Position numbers and translations under genes: made by a program
Notes under the pieces: model-generated
Told to the model about the DNA's origin: nothing
What the model saw: the letters and a program-made list of their open reading frames with translations, nothing else
Database searches by the model: none
Shown: positions 35,910-47,885 of the stretch, one piece after another
How positions within the stretch are numbered: position 1 is the first letter of the stretch
Layout of the letters: every line of letters begins with the position of its first letter
DNA from: Massilia sp. Se16.2.3
Lineage (GTDB): Bacteria; Pseudomonadota; Gammaproteobacteria; Burkholderiales; Burkholderiaceae_D
Assembly (NCBI RefSeq): GCF_014171595.1
Contig: NZ_CP050451.1
Coordinates: forward strand, 682,001 to 746,000
Reading direction: 5' to 3'
Length of the DNA stretch: 64,000 bases

Positions 35910-37989
35910 TTACCAGATGATCACGCGATCCTTCGGCGCCAGGTACATCTTGTCGCCTTGCTTGACCTTAAAGGCTTCATAGAAGCCTGGCTGGTTCTTC
36001 AGGGTGCCGTTGGCGCGGAACTGGCCCGGCGAGTGCGGGTCGGTTTTCACCTGGGCGATCTGCGCCGGCTCGCGCATCTTGCTGCGCCAGACTTGCGCCC
36101 AGCCCATGTACAGGCGCTGTTCGCCGGTCAGGCCGTTGATCACCGGTGCCTTCTTGCCTTTCAGCGAGATCTTGTAGGCTTTCGCCGCGATCGCCAGGCC
36201 CGAGTTGTCGGCGATGTTCTCGCCCAGGGTCAGTTCGCCGTTGACGTTGTAGCCAGGCAGCGGGCTGTAGCCGTTGTACTGCTCGACCAGCATCTTGGTC
36301 TTGGCCTTGAAGTTCTTGTGGTCCGACGGGGACCACCAGTCGCGCAGGTTGCCGTCGCCGTCGTACTGGGCGCCCTGGTCGTCGAAGCCGTGGCTGATCT
36401 CGTGGCCGATCACGGCGCCGATGCCGCCGTAGTTCACGGCATCGTCCGCATTCGCGTCGAAGAACGGCGGCTGCAGGATCGAGGCCGGGAACACGATCTC
36501 GTTCAGCTCCGGGTTGTAGTAGGCGTTCACGGTCTGCGGCGACATGCCCCACTCTTCGCGGTCGATCGGTTTGCCCAGCTTGTTGATCTCGCGGTCCGCT
36601 TCGACGATGCGCGAACGCATCACGTTGCCGACCAGGTCGTCACGCTTGACGACCAGCGCCGAGTAATCCTTCCACTTGTTCGGGTAGCCGATCTTCGGGG
36701 TGAACTTGGCCAGCTTGGCTTGCGCTTCCTTCTTGGTTGCCGGGCTCATCCACGTGAGGGTGTTGATCGATTCCTTGTAGGCGGCCAGCAGGTTCTTCAC
36801 CAGTGCTTCCATGCGCGCCTTGCGCTCGGCCGGGAAGTACTCGGCAACATACAGCTTGCCCAGTGCTTCGCCCTGCGAACGCTCGACCGCGCCGACGCCA
36901 CGCTTCCAGCGCGGTTCGTTTTCCTTGGCGCCCGACAGGGTCTTGCCGTAGAAGTCGAAACGCTCGTCGACGAAATTCTTCGACAGCATGCTGCCGTAGG
37001 ATTCGATCAGGTGCAGCGACAGGTAGGCCTTCCAGGTGTCGAGCGAGGTCTTGTTCGACACGTCCATGAACGACTTCAGGTAAGTCGGCTGGCTGACGAT
37101 GACGTAGCTGGCCTTGCCGGACAGGCCGGTGGCATCGAGCCAGGCTTTCCAGTCGAAGCCCGGTGCGACCTTGTCCAGGTCGGCCAGGTTGACCTTGTTG
37201 TAGGCCTTGATCGGATCGCGCAGTTCGACCTTGGTCCACTGCACCCTGGCGATCTCGGTCTCGAAATCGACGATGGCTTTCGCGTTGGCGGCGGCGTTCT
37301 TGTCGCCCGCCATGGCCAGCATCTTCTCGACGTGCTGCTGGTACTTGGCGCGGGTCTCCGCCAGTTTGGCGTCGTCCATTTTCAGGTAGTAGTCGCGGTC
37401 AGGCATGCCCAGGCCACCCTGGTAGATGTCGGCGACGTACTTGGTCGAATCCTTGTTGTCCTGGTGGATGCCGAAGTCGAACGGCACGCCGACGCCGATC
37501 TTGCCCAGGCGCGCCAGCAGCGCCGGCAGCTCGGACTTGTCCTTCAGGGCGGCGATCTTCGCCAGTTCGCCCTGCAGAGGCGTGATGCCCAGGGTTTCCA
37601 GGCGGGCTTCGTCCATGAAGCTGGCGTAGAAGTCGCCGATGCGCTGGGCGTCGGTGCCGGCGGCCGGGTTGCTCGCGGCAGCCTTCTCGATGATGCCGCG
37701 CAGCTGCGGCAGGGTGTCGTCGCGCAACGGCGAACGAGCCCCAGCTCGATTTGTCGGCCGGGATCTCGGTGTTCTTCAGCCACTTGCCGTTCAGGTATTC
37801 GAAGAAGTCGTCCTGCGGGCGCACGCTCTCTTCGATGTATTCGGTGGCGATGCCGGCCGACAGGACCGGTGCCTTGGCGCTCTTGGCGGTGGCGCCGGCG
37901 CCGGCGGCGGCCGGTGCCGATGCGTTTTCAGCGTTGACCACGCTGGCGACCAGCGCCAGGGTCAAGGCGCTCAGAAGATGTTTTTTCAT
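35910..37989 (-). CDS. M13 family zinc metallopeptidase (PepO/neprilysin-like), copy 1, one frameshift
   Basis: The signal peptide MKKHLLSALTLALVASVVNA starts at ATG 37989. The early frame includes SVRPQDDFFEYLNGKWLKNT. A frame break near 37733 leads to LRDDTLPQLRGIIEKAAASN and the rest of the protein, about 693 residues in all. Catalytic motifs are VIGHEISHGFDD (HExxH) and GENIADNSG with the third zinc ligand; NAYYNPELNEIVFPA is the substrate-binding strand. It degrades peptides in the periplasm or outside. It is a paralogue of the next gene, arranged in tandem, with a 19-bp palindrome in the spacer. Confidence 0.9.
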
Positions 37990-38080
37990 GTGTCTCTCTT
38001 TTTTATCTCGGTGATGGATGGATACCAGATCAGGTGAACCGGCGCTCGTGACGGCGGTCCCGGTACTGCACTGGCCGGGC

Positions 38081-38099
38081 ATATGCATGGCATGCATAT
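38081..38099. promoter_or_regulatory. 19-bp perfect palindrome upstream of M13 peptidase 1
   Basis: ATATGCATG-G-CATGCATAT, about 92-110 bp upstream of the first M13 start codon and downstream of the second M13 gene. It has no T-tract, so it is more like an operator than a terminator. Confidence 0.4.
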
Positions 38100-38140
38100 A
38101 TACCAGTGCATGCGCTGCACAACCCGGCCAACAGGTGACT

Positions 38141-40210
38141 TTACCAGATCGACACGCGATCCTTCGGTGCCAGGTACATCTTGTCGCCTTCCTTGACACC
38201 GAAAGCTTCATAGAAGGCGGGGTGGTTCATCACGGTGCCGTTGGCGCGGAACTGGCCGGGCGAGTGCGGGTCGGTCTTCACTTGCACGATCTGCTGCGCT
38301 TCGCGCATCTTCGCGCGCCATACCTGGCCGAAGCCCATGAAGAAGCGCTGGTCGCCGGTGAGGCCGTCGATGACCGGCGCCGGTTTGCCGCCCAGCGAAA
38401 TCTTGTAGGCTTTATAGGCAATCGCGAGACCGGAGTTGTCGCCGATGTTTTCGCCCAGGGTCAGTTCGCCGTTGACGTTGTAGCCGGGGATCGGGCTGTA
38501 GCCGTTGTACTGTTTCACGAGCATGTCGGCGCGTGCCTGGAAGGCGGCGCGGTCTTCCCTGGTCCACCAGTCGCGCAGGTTGCCGTCGCCGTCGGACTGG
38601 CTGCCCTTGTCGTCGAAGCCGTGGCCGATCTCGTGGCCGATCACGGCGCCGATGGCACCGTAGTTGACGGCGTCGTCGGCGCGCATGTCGAAGAACGGCG
38701 GCTGCAGGATCGCGGCCGGGAACACGATCTCGTTCATCGAGCTGCTGTAGTAGGCGTTCACCGTCTGCGGCGTCATGCCCCACTCTTCGCGGTCGATCGG
38801 CTGGCCGAGTTTACTGATGTTGCGGTTATAGGCGAATTCGGAAGCGCGCTTGACGTTGCCCACCAGGTCATCCTTGCGGATGCTGAGCTTGGCGTAGTCG
38901 CGCCACTTGTTCGGGTAGCCGATCTTCGGGACGAACTTGGCCAGTTTCGCCTGCGCTTCGACCTTGGTGGCGGGGGTCATCCAGTCGAGGCCGTCGATGC
39001 TGTCCTTGTAGGCGGCCAGCAGGTTCTTCACCAGCTCTTCCATGCGCGCCTTGCGCTCGGCCGGGAAGTACCTGGCCACATACTGGCGGCCGGCCGCTTC
39101 GCCCAGCGCGCCTTCGACGACCGACACGCCGATCTTCCAGCGCGGACGGTTTTCGCTCACGCCGGTCAGCGTGGTGCCGTAGAAGGCGAAGTTGGCGTCA
39201 ACAAAAGCTTTCGACAGGAAAGGCGAATATTCGCGCAGCAGCTGCCATTCGAAATAGGACTTCAGCGTGGCCAGGTCGGTCTTTTCCAGCACCTGGTTAA
39301 AGCCCGTCAGGTAGCTCGGCTGGGCGACGATCACGTATTCCAGCTTGTTGCCGACGCCGGCTGCGGCGAGCGCCGCATTCCAGTCGTAGCCCGGGGTCAG
39401 CGCGCCCAGCTCGGCCACGCTCATCTTGTTGTAGCGCTTGACCGGGTCGCGGTTCTCGACCTTGGTCCACTGTACCTTGGCCAGTTCGGTCTCGAACTCG
39501 ACGATGGCTTTCGCCTGGGCACCGGCGTCCTTCACGCCAGCCAGGCCCAGGATCTGCGCCACGTGCGCCTCATACTTGGCGCGGGTCTCCGCCATGCGCT
39601 TGTCGTCGAGCTTCAGGTAATAATCGCGGTCGGGCATGCCCAGGCCGCCCTGGCCGATGTAGGTGGCGTATTTGGTGGAAGCGCGCGCATCCTGGCCGAC
39701 GCGGATGCCATAGGGCGCCGACACGCCGATCTTCGACAGGTGCGCTACCAGGTCGGGCACGCCCTTCTTGTCCTTCAGGGTGCGGATGCGCTGCAGTTCG
39801 CTGGCCAGGGGCTTGACGCCCAGGGTCTCGAGGCGCGCTTCGTCCATGAAGCTGGCGTACAGGTCGCCGATCTTCTGGACGTCGGTACCGGCTTTCTTGT
39901 GCGGATCCTTCTGGGCGGCCTCGATGATGCCGCGCAGGTGCGCCTGGGCGTCGTCGCGCAGCAGCATGAAGGTACCCAGGCTGGACTTGTCGGCCGGGAT
40001 CTCGGTGTTTTTCAGCCACTTGCCGTTCAGGTAGGTGAAGAAGTCATCCTGCGGGCGCACCGAGGTGTCGATGTACTGGGTGTCGATCCCCGAAATGGGG
40101 GCGGCTGCCACCGCGGCCGCCGGCTTGGCGGCATGAGGCGCGGTGTCGGCCGCATGGGCAAGGGTCGCCAGCACGGACAGGGTCAGGGTGCTCAGAAGGG
40201 TACGTTTCAA
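38141..40210 (-). CDS. M13 family zinc metallopeptidase, copy 2
   Basis: An intact 689-residue enzyme from a TTG start at 40210 with GAGGA 6-7 bp upstream. The signal peptide is KRTLLSTLTLSVLATLAHAA. SVRPQDDFFTYLNGKWLKNT, NAYYSSSMNEIVFPAAILQP, VIGHEIGHGFDDKG (HExxH) and GENIGDNSG follow in the order of copy 1. Both end in KDRV-(I/S)-IW after HSPGQFRANGT. The pair arose by gene duplication. Secreted M13 peptidases clear bioactive or misfolded peptides; the reason for two copies is not evident. Confidence 0.93.
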   Translation of the reverse strand: MKRTLLSTLTLSVLATLAHAADTAPHAAKPAAAVAAAPISGIDTQYIDTSVRPQDDFFTYLNGKWLKNTEIPADKSSLGTFMLLRDDAQAHLRGIIEAAQKDPHKKAGTDVQKIGDLYASFMDEARLETLGVKPLASELQRIRTLKDKKGVPDLVAHLSKIGVSAPYGIRVGQDARASTKYATYIGQGGLGMPDRDYYLKLDDKRMAETRAKYEAHVAQILGLAGVKDAGAQAKAIVEFETELAKVQWTKVENRDPVKRYNKMSVAELGALTPGYDWNAALAAAGVGNKLEYVIVAQPSYLTGFNQVLEKTDLATLKSYFEWQLLREYSPFLSKAFVDANFAFYGTTLTGVSENRPRWKIGVSVVEGALGEAAGRQYVARYFPAERKARMEELVKNLLAAYKDSIDGLDWMTPATKVEAQAKLAKFVPKIGYPNKWRDYAKLSIRKDDLVGNVKRASEFAYNRNISKLGQPIDREEWGMTPQTVNAYYSSSMNEIVFPAAILQPPFFDMRADDAVNYGAIGAVIGHEIGHGFDDKGSQSDGDGNLRDWWTREDRAAFQARADMLVKQYNGYSPIPGYNVNGELTLGENIGDNSGLAIAYKAYKISLGGKPAPVIDGLTGDQRFFMGFGQVWRAKMREAQQIVQVKTDPHSPGQFRANGTVMNHPAFYEAFGVKEGDKMYLAPKDRVSIW

Positions 40211-40792
40211 GGGAAGTCCTCGTTTTGCCGATAAAAAACGCGCAGGGGGCGATGCGGCCGCCCGGATGCGCCAACAGGTTGTCATGCCTCCCTGGAAGCA
40301 GGTAAACACATGTCTTTACAAGTACTTAGGTGTTTCCCCGACGAGCAGGCATCTTGCAAGAATGCCCGATCCAGACCCATCCGTCGAGAGGGGATGTTGC
40401 ATATTTTGATCGGTAGTTGTCGTGCAAGCACGTATGCATATGTCCTGTCAGTACAGGGCATACGGGTGCCGGCGAAGCTGCTGGCGGGACAAAAAAATGC
40501 CCACGGGGAGGGGGGTCCGTGGGCGAAATCCACTGTGTGAGAAGTGGAAAGAGAGAAAACCTGGAATCGACTATAGGGCGCGTCGATTCGGCCTGCGCCG
40601 ACTCTTACAAATATTTACTGGAATCACAATTGCCTTTACACATTTCGCTGTAGCCTGGCGGCGCCCGCGTGCATCGGCCACAGGTTTGCGCCAGCACCCC
40701 GGCAGCATGAGCGCATTCAGGTTTATACTGGCCGTACGCTACCTCATGCGTGCCAGGGCAAGCCCATCGCCCTTATCCGCCGCCCACGACCT
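40211..40792. other. Long intergenic region with an unassigned terminator
   Basis: A 582-bp spacer between divergent M13 peptidase 2 and the S41 protease. No convincing protein gene is visible on either strand. It contains a - strand terminator-like hairpin at 40488-40525 that does not belong to any annotated gene, plus the AT-rich segment 40605-40650 that could hold a promoter. Confidence 0.45.
40488..40525 (-). terminator. Orphan terminator-like hairpin
   Basis: On the - strand GCCCACGG-N10-CCGTGGGC is followed by ATTTTTTTG. The nearest - strand gene begins 280 bp farther on, so the hairpin may end a small untranslated RNA started between here and 40792. Confidence 0.55.
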
Positions 40793-42211
40793 ATGCGCTC
40801 CACTCTCAAGAATACCGGCCTGCTCGCCGTCGGCCTCGTTGCCGGTGCCGCCGCCACGATGCAGTTTTCCGCGCTCGCCTACAAACCGGTCGAGCCGAGC
40901 ATGCCGCTCGACCAGCTGCAGCAGCTCTCGCGCGTGGTCGACCTCATCCGGTCGGACTATGTCGAACCGGTCGACAGTGGCAAGCTGCTCACCGACGCCA
41001 TCAGCGGCATGGTCGACTCGCTCGATCCGCACTCGGCCTACCTCGACGCCTCGGCCTACCGCGAACTGCGCGAAGGCACCGAAGGTAAATTCGTCGGCCT
41101 GGGTATCGAGATCAGCCAGAGCGACGGCGGCTATATCGAAATCGTCACGCCGATGGAGGATTCGCCCGCCGAGCGTGCCGGCATCCGCGCCGGCGACCTG
41201 ATCACCCGCATCGAAGGCGTCGACGTACGTAGCCTGGCGCTGGACGAGGCGGTCAAGCGCATGCGCGGCACGCCCGGCACCCGCGTCAGGCTCACGATCG
41301 CGCGCGCCACGGCCCCGCAGCCGCTGGTGCTGACCGTCGAGCGCCAGGAAATCGTCCAGAAAAGCGTCAAGGCAAAAATCGTCGAGCCCGGCTACGGCTG
41401 GCTGCGCATCGCCCAGTTCCAGGAACCGACGGTCGACGACATGGCCGCCAAACTGGCCGAGCTGGCGCGCAAGGAACCGCAGCTGAAAGGCCTCGTGCTC
41501 GACCTGCGCAACGATCCGGGCGGCCTGCTGCAGGGTGCGATCGGCGTGGCTGCCGCCTTCCTGCCCGAAGGCGCCGAGATCGTCTCGACGAATGGCCAGC
41601 TGGTGGAAATGCGCCAGCGTTACTATGGCCGGCCGCAGGACTACATGCTGCGCAGCGGACGCGATCCGCTCTCCGCGGTGCCGGCCAGCTTCAAGTCGCT
41701 GCCGCTGGTGGTGCTGGTCAATACCGGATCGGCCTCGGCCTCCGAAATCGTCGCCGGCGCACTGCAGGACCACAAGCGCGCCACCATCGTCGGCACCCCG
41801 ACCTTCGGCAAGGGCTCGGTGCAGACCATTCGTCCGGTCGGGCGCGAGGCCGCCGTCAAACTGACCACGGCGCGCTATTTCACGCCGAACGGGCGCTCGA
41901 TCCAGGCACGCGGCATCGTGCCCGACCTTGCCGTCGACGAGAACGCCGACAACGACGGCCTGAATGCGCTGCGCCTGCGCGAAGCCGACCTGCAGCACCA
42001 TCTGTCGGGCGACGGCGCCGAGCAAAAGACCCGCCCCGACGACATCGAGGAGCAGATGGCGCTGCTCGACGCGGCGCGCGACCGCAAGCCGCTCGCTTAT
42101 GGCGGCAGCGACGATTTCCAGCTGGCGCAGGCGGTGAAGCACCTGAAGGGGCAGCCGATGCAGTTGTCGAAGCGGCAGGCGCAGACCAAGCTGGCGGGGC
42201 ACAAGCCCTAG
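40793..42211 (+). CDS. S41 family C-terminal processing peptidase (CtpA-like)
   Basis: A 472-residue protein with a signal or anchor helix (residues 8-30, TGLLAVGLVAGAAATMQFSA). A helical segment then has LIRSDYVEPVD and MVDSLDPHSAYLD. The PDZ domain (about 95-170) is FVGLGIEISQSDGGYIEIVT. The peptidase domain has NTGSASASEIVAGALQDH with the nucleophile Ser and GTPTFGKGSVQT with the catalytic Lys. It cleaves C-terminal tails of periplasmic proteins. The Ser/Lys dyad is intact. No Shine-Dalgarno sequence is obvious. Confidence 0.92.
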   Translation: MRSTLKNTGLLAVGLVAGAAATMQFSALAYKPVEPSMPLDQLQQLSRVVDLIRSDYVEPVDSGKLLTDAISGMVDSLDPHSAYLDASAYRELREGTEGKFVGLGIEISQSDGGYIEIVTPMEDSPAERAGIRAGDLITRIEGVDVRSLALDEAVKRMRGTPGTRVRLTIARATAPQPLVLTVERQEIVQKSVKAKIVEPGYGWLRIAQFQEPTVDDMAAKLAELARKEPQLKGLVLDLRNDPGGLLQGAIGVAAAFLPEGAEIVSTNGQLVEMRQRYYGRPQDYMLRSGRDPLSAVPASFKSLPLVVLVNTGSASASEIVAGALQDHKRATIVGTPTFGKGSVQTIRPVGREAAVKLTTARYFTPNGRSIQARGIVPDLAVDENADNDGLNALRLREADLQHHLSGDGAEQKTRPDDIEEQMALLDAARDRKPLAYGGSDDFQLAQAVKHLKGQPMQLSKRQAQTKLAGHKP

Positions 42212-42409
42212 GGCGGGCACCCTGTGCCCACGCCGAAAGACGCGTCAAGTTAGCCTGCTCCGTGCCAATGTTGGCATAGACACCGTCTCCCGCCGGCTCC
42301 GCCCATCCCGACGCGTGGTCGCCCAGACAATTCCCAGCGCTACCCTGATTGTGTAGAATCGCCGTCATTCCCTGCGGAATCCCGCATATCTCCTTTGAAA
42401 GTCCCGATC

Positions 42410-43531
42410 ATGAAATCTGTCGTCATCAGCGGCACCGGCCTGTTTACGCCTCCGTATTCCATCTCGAACGACGAGCTGGTGACGGCCTTCAATGCCTATG
42501 TCGAGCTCCATAACGCCGAACACGCCGACGCCATCGCCGCAGGCACTGTGACCGCCCTCGAGCCCTCCTCCAGCGGCTTCATCGAAAAAGCTTCCGGCAT
42601 CAAGTCGCGCTACGTGATGGAAAAGGAAGGCATCCTCGACCCGGCGCACATGACCTCGCGCATTCCCGAGCGCGCCGACGAGGAGCTGTCGCTGCAGGCG
42701 GAGATGTGCGTCGCCGCGGCGAAGGACGCGCTGGCACGTGCCGGCCGCACCGCTGCCGACATCGACATGGTGCTGGTGGCCGCATCGAACATGCAGCGCG
42801 CCTACCCGGCGATGGCGGTCGAGGTGCAGGACGCGCTGGGCATCGAGGGCTTCGGTTTCGACATGAACGTGGCCTGCTCCTCGGCCACCTTCGGCATCCA
42901 GACCGCGATGGGCGCGGTCCAGACCGGCCAGGCGCGCGCGGTCCTCGTGCTGAATCCGGAAATCACCAGCGGCCACCTGAACTTCCGCGACCGCGACAGC
43001 CACTTCATTTTCGGTGATGCCTGCACCGCCATGATCATCGAAGCCGCCGACACGGCCGTGAGCGAACACCAGTTCGAGATCCTCGAATCGAAACTGAAGA
43101 CGAAATTCTCGAACAACATCCGCAACAACTTCGGCTTCATGAACCGTTTCGACGTGTCGACCGTCGCCAAGGAAGACAAGCTGTTCCGCCAGCAGGGCCG
43201 CAAGGTGTTCAAGGAAGTGTGCCCGATGGCCGCCGAGATGATCAAGGACACCGTGGAAGCGGCCGGCCTCTCGATCCCGCAGGTGTCGCGCTACTGGCTG
43301 CACCAGGCCAACCTGAACATGAATTTGCTGATCGCCCGCACCCTGTTAGGGCGCGACGCCGAGCCGAGCGAGGCGCCGGTCATCCTCGACACCTACGCCA
43401 ACACCTCGTCGGCCGGTTCGATCATCGCCTTCCACAAGCACCAGGACGACCTGCCACAGGGCGCGCATGGCGTGATCTGCTCGTTCGGCGCCGGCTACTC
43501 GATCGGCTGCGTGGTCGTGCGCAAGAAGTAA
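42410..43531 (+). CDS. Beta-ketoacyl-ACP synthase III-like enzyme
   Basis: A 373-residue thiolase-fold enzyme starting MKSVVISGTGLFTPPYSISN at ATG 42410; a TTG at 42395 is an alternative. The Cys-His-Asn triad is visible: C156 in DMNVACSSATFG, His in YWLHQANLNMN, Asn in YANTSSAGSI. The long N-terminal insert (residues 25-75) is typical of the FabH-like group with variant acyl specificity rather than the housekeeping FabH. It condenses an acyl-CoA or ACP starter with malonyl-ACP. No fatty-acid genes are adjacent, so the product is unknown. Confidence 0.9.
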   Translation: MKSVVISGTGLFTPPYSISNDELVTAFNAYVELHNAEHADAIAAGTVTALEPSSSGFIEKASGIKSRYVMEKEGILDPAHMTSRIPERADEELSLQAEMCVAAAKDALARAGRTAADIDMVLVAASNMQRAYPAMAVEVQDALGIEGFGFDMNVACSSATFGIQTAMGAVQTGQARAVLVLNPEITSGHLNFRDRDSHFIFGDACTAMIIEAADTAVSEHQFEILESKLKTKFSNNIRNNFGFMNRFDVSTVAKEDKLFRQQGRKVFKEVCPMAAEMIKDTVEAAGLSIPQVSRYWLHQANLNMNLLIARTLLGRDAEPSEAPVILDTYANTSSAGSIIAFHKHQDDLPQGAHGVICSFGAGYSIGCVVVRKK

Positions 43532-43738
43532 TCCCCGCAGTCTCCGGGCACGCCAGCCGCGTGCCCGGCTCCTCCTCCTTCCCCGCCTTTTTCTTCCCCC
43601 GCTTTTCGCGCTGCAGCGCAGCATCGAAACCTGCGCACGGTTGAGCTGAACATTAAAATAATATAAATAGTTTCTGATAATATTTGCCGATCCGCACTTC
43701 CTTCTGCAGTCCAACAACAATCATTGGGAGAAGTCGTC

Positions 43739-44509
43739 ATGGGCAAGATCATCGAAACACCGGTACTGCAAACGGAGTCGCGTCAGCTCATCGTCGGCAC
43801 GGCGGACCTGCACGGCCTCCACCGCAAGCTGGTCGGGCTGGCGCTGCTGCTGTTATTGGCCCATTGCGGCGCCATGGCACTGAAATACTACGGCGGCAAT
43901 GACATGGCCTTTGGCCTGGTGCCGCTGTTCGACTTCTACGAAGAGCACAACGCGCCCACCTATTTCTCGTCGCTGAACCTGCTCATTACCTCGGCCCTGC
44001 TGTTCGCGATCTCGCGCCTGACCGATGGCGGCGGCGCGGCGCAGGCCAAAAAGCACGGACACGCCTGGCGCATTCTGGCGGCCGGTTTCCTGTTCATGTC
44101 GGTGGACGAATTCGCCGACCTGCGCATGATCCTGTCGAAGGCGACGAAGGCGGTGGCAGGCATCAATGTCGAGGCGGTGCCGCTGCTGTCGGTGGCGTGG
44201 ACGGTGCCGGTGGCGGCCGTGGTGGCGCTGCTGGCCGTGTATTTCATTCCCTTCCTGCTGCGCCTGAAGAAGGTTTATACGATCAATTTCGCCCTGGCCG
44301 GCGCCGCCTTCGTGTTCGCGGCGATCGGCTTCGAAACCATCGAGGGCTACCACGTCGCCCAGACCCATGGCGTGCGCGACGTGACCTTCATGCTGATGGT
44401 GACGTTAGAAGAGACGATGGAAATCTTCTCGATCCTCTACTTCCAGTACTTCCTGCTCCGCTACATCAACGAATACCACCGCAGTGTCTATCTGCGCCTG
44501 AATTATTGA
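43739..44509 (+). CDS. Multi-pass inner-membrane protein, unknown
   Basis: A 256-residue protein from ATG 43739, with GGGAGAAG upstream. About seven membrane segments are visible, including LVGLALLLLLAHCGAMAL, SSLNLLITSALLFAIS, ILAAGFLFMSVDEFADL, VPVAAVVALLAVYFIPFLL and FALAGAAFVFAAIGFETIEG. Acidic residues within predicted helices (MSVDEFADLR, LEETMEIFS) suggest a functional membrane core. No family is recognised. Convergent with the following reductase gene. Confidence 0.72.
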   Translation: MGKIIETPVLQTESRQLIVGTADLHGLHRKLVGLALLLLLAHCGAMALKYYGGNDMAFGLVPLFDFYEEHNAPTYFSSLNLLITSALLFAISRLTDGGGAAQAKKHGHAWRILAAGFLFMSVDEFADLRMILSKATKAVAGINVEAVPLLSVAWTVPVAAVVALLAVYFIPFLLRLKKVYTINFALAGAAFVFAAIGFETIEGYHVAQTHGVRDVTFMLMVTLEETMEIFSILYFQYFLLRYINEYHRSVYLRLNY

Positions 44510-44536
44510 GGCGGCAGGAGACCACCGCCACGGTAA

Positions 44537-44580
44537 GTAGGGTGGAGGTGGCCGGCGAGGCTCCTGACTCCACGCGGTAC
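44537..44580. repeat. Degenerate copy of GTAGGGTGGGC repeat family
   Basis: GTAGGGTGGAGGTGGCCGGC and the following GAGGCTC / CCACGCGGTAC resemble the better copies at 46747, 46811, 60305 and 60441, in a convergent intergenic gap. Confidence 0.5.
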
Positions 44581-44629
44581 GGTGTCCGCCTCGCCGCACG
44601 GCATGCGCGATACCTGCCGCCGGCATCGC

Positions 44630-46697
<2,068 letters not shown>

Positions 46698-46746
46698 CTA
46701 AACGTAGAGTGGGGCCACGGTATGTGCGGGTGAATATGCGCTATCA

Positions 46747-46838
46747 CCGCGTGGGCTCGAGAGCCTCGCCGGCCGCGCCCACCCTACGAAAAGCGCATCG
46801 CATGGGTGTTGTAGGGTGGGCTCTTGAGCCCACGCGGT
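46747..46838. repeat. Inverted pair of GTAGGGTGGGC palindromic repeats
   Basis: Copy 1 (46747-46787) is the exact reverse complement of the 42-bp copy at 60305. Copy 2 (46811-46838) reads GTAGGGTGGGCTCTTGAGCC plus CACGCGGT. The two face each other, like BIME or REP pairs, upstream of the reductase start. Confidence 0.7.
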
Positions 46839-46877
46839 CGTGCCTCTACAGATCCGCGAAGCAGGTCGACAAAGGCG

Positions 46878-47333
46878 TCAGACGAGATGACTCTCCGGCG
46901 CCCGCAGTTCCGCATACTGCTCGATGCTGCCGATCCGTACCGTGACCGGATTCAGGCTGGCGTTCGGCGACATCGAGCGCCAGGCGAACTGCCATTCCTG
47001 CTCGCGCGCCTGCGCCGCGCTCTTGGTGAACGCCGCGCCCAGCGGCGAGCGCCTGCCGTATTCGATGGCACCGTCGATGCCGGCCCAGTTGGGCAGCGTG
47101 CGCTGCACCGCGCGGTGCAGGCGTTCGCCGAATTCCTCGGTGTTGTGGATCACCAGGCAGCAGTCGGCCGGCGCCAGAACGTCGAACAGGGTCTTGTTCC
47201 AGGCGCTCGAAAACGACAGGGTCAGGAAACCGCCGGCGGGCACCAGGCGGAACTGGCCGGCCTTGAGGGCTTCTTCCAGTTCGTCGCGCATGCCGTAGCG
47301 GTGCAGGGTGGGTGGGCGCTGGTAGTCGTGCAT
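46878..47333 (-). CDS. Conserved-looking cytoplasmic protein, unknown
   Basis: A 151-residue protein starting MHDYQRPPTLHRYGMRDELE at ATG 47333. It has no signal peptide or membrane segment. Stretches such as AGQFRLVPAGGFLTLSFSSA, DCCLVIHNTEEFGERLHRAV and GRRSPLGAAFTKSAAQAREQ alternate strands and helices, suggesting a compact alpha/beta fold. I do not recognise the family. It follows the DUF2721 gene on the same strand with a 19-bp gap and may be cotranscribed with it. Confidence 0.68.
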   Translation of the reverse strand: MHDYQRPPTLHRYGMRDELEEALKAGQFRLVPAGGFLTLSFSSAWNKTLFDVLAPADCCLVIHNTEEFGERLHRAVQRTLPNWAGIDGAIEYGRRSPLGAAFTKSAAQAREQEWQFAWRSMSPNASLNPVTVRIGSIEQYAELRAPESHLV

Positions 47334-47352
47334 GTGGTACTCGATTCTGTGG

Positions 47353-47808
47353 TTAGGTGCGGCGCGAGCCGGGCGCAAGGCTGGCGTCGTGCATGATGCG
47401 CATGAAGCGCGAGGCGATGAAAATCTCGCGCAGGAAGAACATGAAGCTGCTGATCAGGGCGATCATCGCCAGCACGAACGAGGCCGCGATGTATTTATCG
47501 AGACTGATGTTGGTCGAGTCGCCCAGGAACAGCATCGCAATCACGACGCAGACCAGGAAGCCGCAACTGGTGCTGGAGGTGATCGCGTAGTTGATCAGGT
47601 GCGAGCGGGTGTACAGCACTTCGAGTTCGTCGGTGTACTCGTCGTTGGCGGCAATGCGCAGGCGGTCTTCCAGCACCCGGGTGCGGTCGATGATGCGCGC
47701 CAGGCGGTTGGTCAGCACCGTCAGCTTGGTCGCCACCCCGGTCAGCAGGAACACGGGCGCGATCGCCAGCTGGATCATGTGGCCGATGTCGCTAATCTGG
47801 ATATTCAT
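47353..47808 (-). CDS. DUF2721 membrane protein
   Basis: A 151-residue protein with the DUF2721 opening ISDIGHMIQLAIAPVFLLTG and the conserved LTNRLARIIDRTRVLEDRLR. Three membrane helices are visible (residues about 13-30, 76-95, 105-128). A basic tail follows (SRFMRIMHD). The family is widespread and uncharacterised. It lies upstream of the preceding unknown gene on the - strand. Confidence 0.88.
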   Translation of the reverse strand: MNIQISDIGHMIQLAIAPVFLLTGVATKLTVLTNRLARIIDRTRVLEDRLRIAANDEYTDELEVLYTRSHLINYAITSSTSCGFLVCVVIAMLFLGDSTNISLDKYIAASFVLAMIALISSFMFFLREIFIASRFMRIMHDASLAPGSRRT

Positions 47809-47885
47809 GGGAACACGTGGCGTTGTTGTGTATGTGTCAGGGCTAGTGTAACAGCCGCCTGTGGGTGCGAACAGGCACCCCGGGA

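Noticed and set aside
35958..40234. Very long open frames antisense to the two M13 peptidase genes
   Set aside because: Typical side effect of high GC in third codon positions; the products are His/Arg/Val-rich and lack any recognisable domain.
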